Source: Eggerthellaceae bacterium (lineage in GTDB: Bacteria; Actinomycetota; Coriobacteriia; Coriobacteriales; Eggerthellaceae). Taken from it: DNA of 9,529 nucleotides. Under the pieces are notes generated by a model that did not search any database, had not been told where the DNA came from, and worked only from the letters and a program-made list of their open reading frames with translations. Positions 5,854 through 9,529 of this stretch are shown in pieces; position 1 is the first letter of the stretch; every line of letters starts with the position of its first letter. The DNA is taken from the NCBI GenBank assembly GCA_003452695.1, contig DMNP01000307.1:1-9529 (forward strand). The letters are read 5' to 3'. The position numbers and the translations under genes are program-made.

Positions 5854-8800
5854 CTACTTGGTGATTTTCACCTTAAGCTTGGCGGTCTTGAACGTTGGCG
5901 CGTAAGACTTGTCGCCCTTAGCGACCACAAGCACCTTTACCTTGTAGGTCTTGCCCTTCTTAAGGCCCTTCTTCACCGTTACCTTGCCCTTAGCGGATAC
6001 GGTGATCTTTGCGTTGCCATTCACCTTGTAGTAGGACACTTTGCCCTTGGCGCTCTTTACGGTGAACGCCTTCTTGGCCGAAACCTTCGTCGCCTTTTTG
6101 GCCTTGGCCTTCACGGTCTTGGCCTTCACGGTCATCGTGTTCTTCTTCAGCGACTTGGAAGCAGTATCTTCTGCAGCTTTCGCCTTGTCCTCGGCAACCT
6201 TCTGGGAGGCGGCAGCCTCGTTTGCCTTTTTCTCTGCTGCAGCGGTCTTTTCATCGGCAGCCTTCTTGGCCTCCTCGGCCTTTGCGGCCTTATCCTCGGC
6301 AGCCTTCTGGGCATCCTTAGCAACGGCCAGCTCACTTTCTGCCGCCTTCTGAGCAGTTTCGGCAGCTGTTACTACCTGAGCAGCCGCACCGTACGCAGCA
6401 GCAACAGCCGTCAGTACCTGCGTTTCGGTCTGCGCAGCAGCAAGCGCCTGATTAGCTGCATCCTGCAAATCTGAAGCGGTATTGACTACCTGCTCAATAG
6501 CAGCAGAATCGACATAATTCGCCTCTGCGCTCTGAGCCGCATTATCGGCAGCTTCAATAGCAGCATCTGCGGCAGCTTTTGCCGCTTGCGCCTTTTCGAG
6601 GGCCGCCTCAGCTTTTTCCTGAGCGGCCTCAATGGCGGCCGCTTTTGCAACTACACCCTCTTCCGAATCAGCCGCCCCTTTTGCTTCAGCTGCCGCTTTA
6701 GCAGCGGCATTCGCTTCATCGCTTGCCGCCTTGGCCGTTTCGGACGCCTCGATAGCAGCGTCCAGATCTGAGGTGTCGGCTACTTGGAATCTAACAATCA
6801 TGCTGCCAGAATACCTACTGTATTGTTCGTTCAGCTTCACATCGAAGATGCCTATGGAAGTCGGCGCGCCAGCGAATATCCCATTAGCAAACGACAAGCC
6901 GTCCGGCAAGGAGCTTCCTTCGTCAATCGTGCTGTTCTTCCCAACAACAATTTGACCGTCAAGCTCAACGCCCTTCTTCAGCCTAACGAGTACGGCAGCC
7001 CCTTCTTGGTTCAGCTCCCCATTGCCAATTGAGTTCTTCGAATAGCGGGCAATCCAGTTATCCTGAATTGTGCAATATCCACCATCCGCGACTTCAATTT
7101 GGTATTTGCCACCTTTGAGTCCGCAATTGATTAGAGTCAATTTCGCCTTTGCAGCATCGCGTCCCGAAACAAGCACAAGCGGATTGTCGGTGCTTTGGCT
7201 CTCGAGCGTCGCCCTATTAATGGTCATCGTGCCGTAATTACTCACTGCGGGATCGTTTTTGCTTCCTGCAACAATCGTGCCGTTGTTAATTACCACTTCT
7301 CCATTGTTCGTTACCGTGCTACCCCCATCGGGGAGACCCGTGCAATCCATTCTCGACGCTATCAAATTAGCATCCGCAGGGATAATGACGTTCTCAACAA
7401 CATTTGCAACAGTCCCGATAGTGCTTCCCGGTTCGCTAGCACCGGCATCTATTGCATCCTGCAACGTATGATACGGAGTCGTGCCAACAATGCCTCCAGT
7501 TACATTCACGTTTATCGAGAACTCCTTCGTGCTTCCTTCCGCGTAACCGTTATCCGCTTTCACGGTAAAGCGGTAAACACTATCCTCCGTCCCGGATGGC
7601 CTACCAGAAATCGTGCAAGAGGAAGCATCGAATTTTAAGCCCGCAGGAAGTTCGCCCGATGCTATCGAATACGTCACTTTCGAAGGCATGCAAGCGCCAG
7701 CTTCTATGGTTACCTTATAGTTCAACCCCGTCCAAGCTTCAGGCAACGAGGCATCGGTAATGAAATCTGGAACGCTGGGCTCAACGATGGTTACGGTATA
7801 AGACGCAATAGCGCCAGAATTCGGGTTACCTTCATCCGAGGTATCTATTGCTTTGACCGAAAACGTGCAATCCCCTGATATAGCCGGCGTTCCACTCAGA
7901 ATGCCCGCGTCATTTAAGGTGAGTCCCTCCGGCAAGGGATCAACAACCTCAAACTTACAGTTTTCAAGACTCGGGAACGTCGTCAGCTGAACATCATTAA
8001 TGGCAAAACCTTTAACAAGCTCACCAAAATCAGAGGCCTTAGTTGTAATCGCAGGCCCCTCGTAAGAGCCAATGGTGTACCACCCGTCCTTATAAACAAC
8101 AGTACGATCCCCGTAGTCTACTACTACGCCAGCCGGTACATTATCCAGCGGTACAGAGCTGAATTTTCCGCCTGTTATTTCAATGCTGCCCGCAGACACC
8201 TTTGATCCGAGTGAAATGGCGGAGTTGCTTCCATCGGAAATAAGGGTCCCCTCGCTCATAGACAGGTTGAAATTGTTCCCAGTTATGTTAATAGCGCTCG
8301 AAGCGTTGCTTTCAATTGTGCCACCCTCGATTTTGAGTTCCGTTCCCGCATAGCTTATGGCAGCATCCAGCTCTGTGCTAATTTGGCCGCCACGCACTGT
8401 CATTGTTCCCAAGAGGCTCGAAGAGAAGTATTGAACGGCTGAAAACACCCCAGAGTTAACCTCTACGTTAATAGCCTCCACATAGGGGCTTTGCCCAACG
8501 ATTTCCGCACTTGTAGATCCGCCAGATTTGGCCATGTTGATTCGCAGAAGCGCATCATCAGCACCCTGCTTGCCAAAAAAGATGTCTGCCCCGCTGGCCC
8601 AAATGAGCCGAACTGTTCCTTGGGTCGTATATTCGCCAGACTCCAGCGTAAGCTTCCCACCTTCTACGTCAAACGGACTCGAAGCGAGTGCTTCGCGACC
8701 ATTATCCGCAGTCACTTTGCTAGGAAGGGATATACCACCTAGTTTGCCTCCAGCGGCAGCAGAAGAGTCCTTGAAGGTGACATCCGAACCTTTCATCCCA

Positions 8801-9180
8801 AATACCGGCGCTTTGACTCCTTCCACACCAGAAAGCGTATGACCTGCGAAGTCGATGATGAGCGTCTTGTTCTCTATCTTTGCGCCGGTATCGTCCGAGG
8901 AATCAGCAAGAATGGTAATCGTATCACCGGGTTGTGCGGCATCGACGGCTGCCTGCAGCGTGTCATACGTCGCATCGCCGATTGCGGCAATGCTTGTTGC
9001 CGCGACATCTTCCTGCGCCTGCATGCCGGCCGTGAGGCTCATCGCCGGTTCGGGCGCCTCCCCTTCTCCTGCGAATGCGAGCGCGGGCATCATGCCCACG
9101 GCAAGCACCGCGGCCATCGCACCGGAGAGAACGCGCTTGCCCAGCTGCCCTCTGCCGACGCTTCCTACGGATTTCCGCAT
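5854..9180 (-). CDS. Secreted beta-helix/He_PIG/coiled-coil surface protein, 1108 aa
   Basis: Residues 1-37 are a signal peptide (VLSGAMAAVLAVGMMPALAFA, cleavage AFA/G). Residues 66-345 look like a right-handed beta-helix: an ATYDTLQAAVDAAQPGDTI entry, then short repeats with GG turns (TMTVRGGQI, ELKIEGGTIES, SIEITGGKF) ending at DGWYTIG. Residues 376-468 and 469-562 are two He_PIG-type Ig domains (LPEGLTLNDAGILSGTP; LPAGLKFDASSCTISGRP). Residues 566-745 are a second, shorter helix entry (TPYHTLQDAIDAG) followed by NNGEVVINNGTIV-type rungs. Residues 752-803 resemble half of another He_PIG domain. Residues 804-1011 are an Ala/Glu/Lys-rich coiled coil, and 1012-1108 a Lys-rich beta module. There is no LPXTG. 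The architecture fits an adhesin or surface-layer-associated protein on a stalk, with the substrate unknown. The ATG at 9180 has a Shine-Dalgarno sequence and begins the signal peptide. The longer frame to 9501 would run through a riboswitch and terminator. The leader predicts cobalamin repression. Confidence 0.92.
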   Translation of the reverse strand: MRKSVGSVGRGQLGKRVLSGAMAAVLAVGMMPALAFAGEGEAPEPAMSLTAGMQAQEDVAATSIAAIGDATYDTLQAAVDAAQPGDTITILADSSDDTGAKIENKTLIIDFAGHTLSGVEGVKAPVFGMKGSDVTFKDSSAAAGGKLGGISLPSKVTADNGREALASSPFDVEGGKLTLESGEYTTQGTVRLIWASGADIFFGKQGADDALLRINMAKSGGSTSAEIVGQSPYVEAINVEVNSGVFSAVQYFSSSLLGTMTVRGGQISTELDAAISYAGTELKIEGGTIESNASSAINITGNNFNLSMSEGTLISDGSNSAISLGSKVSAGSIEITGGKFSSVPLDNVPAGVVVDYGDRTVVYKDGWYTIGSYEGPAITTKASDFGELVKGFAINDVQLTTFPSLENCKFEVVDPLPEGLTLNDAGILSGTPAISGDCTFSVKAIDTSDEGNPNSGAIASYTVTIVEPSVPDFITDASLPEAWTGLNYKVTIEAGACMPSKVTYSIASGELPAGLKFDASSCTISGRPSGTEDSVYRFTVKADNGYAEGSTKEFSINVNVTGGIVGTTPYHTLQDAIDAGASEPGSTIGTVANVVENVIIPADANLIASRMDCTGLPDGGSTVTNNGEVVINNGTIVAGSKNDPAVSNYGTMTINRATLESQSTDNPLVLVSGRDAAKAKLTLINCGLKGGKYQIEVADGGYCTIQDNWIARYSKNSIGNGELNQEGAAVLVRLKKGVELDGQIVVGKNSTIDEGSSLPDGLSFANGIFAGAPTSIGIFDVKLNEQYSRYSGSMIVRFQVADTSDLDAAIEASETAKAASDEANAAAKAAAEAKGAADSEEGVVAKAAAIEAAQEKAEAALEKAQAAKAAADAAIEAADNAAQSAEANYVDSAAIEQVVNTASDLQDAANQALAAAQTETQVLTAVAAAYGAAAQVVTAAETAQKAAESELAVAKDAQKAAEDKAAKAEEAKKAADEKTAAAEKKANEAAASQKVAEDKAKAAEDTASKSLKKNTMTVKAKTVKAKAKKATKVSAKKAFTVKSAKGKVSYYKVNGNAKITVSAKGKVTVKKGLKKGKTYKVKVLVVAKGDKSYAPTFKTAKLKVKITK

Positions 9181-9280
9181 ATGCGTCTCCCTTCCTTCTT
9201 GCGCGCGGATCGCGCATTTCCTATCCGCTGCAAGGGACAGCAGATGCCGGCGGCAACCGCCTGCAGGAAGCGCATCGCGC
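9181..9280 (-). other. Distal leader between terminator and gene
   Basis: About 100 nt of untranslated leader lie downstream of the predicted terminator U-run. It holds two short hairpins, 9201-9215 and GGCGG/CCGCC at 9249-9261. A CTTCCT stretch near 9265-9270 could pair with AGGAAG near the Shine-Dalgarno sequence, but this is only six bases. I see no convincing -10/-35 pair, so transcription probably comes from a promoter upstream of the riboswitch, beyond the window. Confidence 0.4.
9187..9195 (-). promoter_or_regulatory. Ribosome binding site of the 1108-aa gene
   Basis: On the minus strand GGAAGGGAG (9187-9195) lies 6 nt before the ATG at 9180. A small GC hairpin (GCGCG 9201-9205 with CGCGC 9211-9215) sits just upstream. 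This start gives a clean signal peptide directly. Confidence 0.75.
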
Positions 9281-9394
9281 ATGGAAAACAAAAAGGACAG
9301 CTCGGCACTGAGGGTGCGGGATTCCCTGGTTCCGAGAGACAATAAAACCTCTCGGGGAGGGTGTACCCGTCCCCGCAGTGCCGGCTGTCCTTTT
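9281..9394 (-). terminator. Branched leader terminator, likely the riboswitch expression platform
   Basis: A closing stem of 19 bp with one bulged base is formed by 9291-9310 and 9376-9394 (AAAAGGACAGC and CGGCACTG with their complements). On the minus strand it ends in CTGTCCTTTTTGTTTTCC, a good U-run. The 65 nt enclosed can fold into hairpins: GGGGA/TCCCC with inner GGGT/ACCC, CGAGAG/CTCTCG around a TTTTATTG-rich loop, and a weaker GGGAATCCC. It starts about 20 nt after the cobalamin aptamer and precedes the gene, as expected for transcription attenuation. The plus-strand reading has only four T, so minus is the better direction. The large branched loop is unusual for a simple terminator. 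Confidence 0.75.
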
Positions 9395-9414
9395 GGCCGA
9401 CATGCCCGATATGT

Positions 9415-9529
9415 ACGCCTCGCTGTAGGTCTTCCGGCTCGCGCAGTCGCAGGCTTCATGCCTGCCGCCCGCATCCTGCCTTCTCGGGGAGTCACCCCCA
9501 ATGACCGGCCCTTCAGCCGACGGATGCGG
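9415..9529 (-). ncRNA. Cobalamin riboswitch, 3' portion (cut by window edge)
   Basis: Read on the minus strand, conserved cobalamin aptamer elements occur in the right order. GTCATTG (9499-9505) corresponds to GCCACTG, followed by a GGGG/CCCC hairpin. GAGAAGGC (9478-9485) corresponds to GGGAAGGC. Next is a hairpin GCAGGC/GCCTGC (9449-9465). GCGAGCCGGAAGACCTAC (9425-9442) corresponds to GCGAGCCAGGAGACCTGC. The final bases CCGCATCCGT at the edge may be the CCCCGCAACTG segment. The 5' half, with the GGTG and CCGGCGC elements, would lie beyond 9529. In this class adenosylcobalamin or a related form binds the RNA and switches the downstream gene off. The match is by eye to the remembered consensus, and the 3' boundary is approximate. 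Confidence 0.85.

Noticed and set aside
9181..9501. Upstream extension of the 1108-aa protein to an ATG at 9501
   Set aside because: It would translate the cobalamin aptamer and the terminator stem, and it would bury the signal peptide 107 residues inside the protein.

Overview
The window looks like chromosome from a gut coriobacterium, most likely family Eggerthellaceae (Eggerthella, Gordonibacter, Slackia and relatives). This is inferred from moderately high and uneven GC, long intergenic DNA packed with GC-rich palindromic repeats, and two very large secreted proteins ending in the lysine-rich beta module common in that group. I cannot name the species.

Layout. Positions 1-1378 hold no credible gene. 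They contain a palindromic element (31-173), an array of seven copies of an 11-bp motif in both orientations (423-771), further dispersed hairpin repeats, and a nested pair of miniature transposon-like elements (1025-1358, with another inserted at about 1113-1280). Both nested elements are bounded by direct repeats that read as target-site duplications. Two long genes follow on the minus strand. The promoter-distal gene (1379-5725) encodes a 1448-residue secreted multidomain protein with cadherin/Ig-like domains, a DUF4430 (transcobalamin C-terminal-like) domain, tandem Ig-like repeats and a Lys-rich C-terminus. The promoter-proximal gene (5854-9180) encodes an 1108-residue secreted protein with two beta-helix segments, He_PIG-type Ig domains, a 208-residue Ala-rich coiled coil and the same kind of Lys-rich C-terminus. 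They are separated by an intrinsic terminator and a second perfect hairpin.

Upstream of the proximal gene, on the minus strand, is the 3' half of a cobalamin riboswitch (about 9415-9529, cut by the window edge). It is followed by a long branched stem with a U-run (9281-9394), which should act as the riboswitch-controlled terminator. If so, the beta-helix protein is made when cobalamin is scarce. With the DUF4430 domain in the next gene, this suggests a B12-responsive cell-surface system, possibly for capturing corrinoids or corrinoid-rich partners. The riboswitch and the domain are read from sequence. The joint function is a hypothesis.
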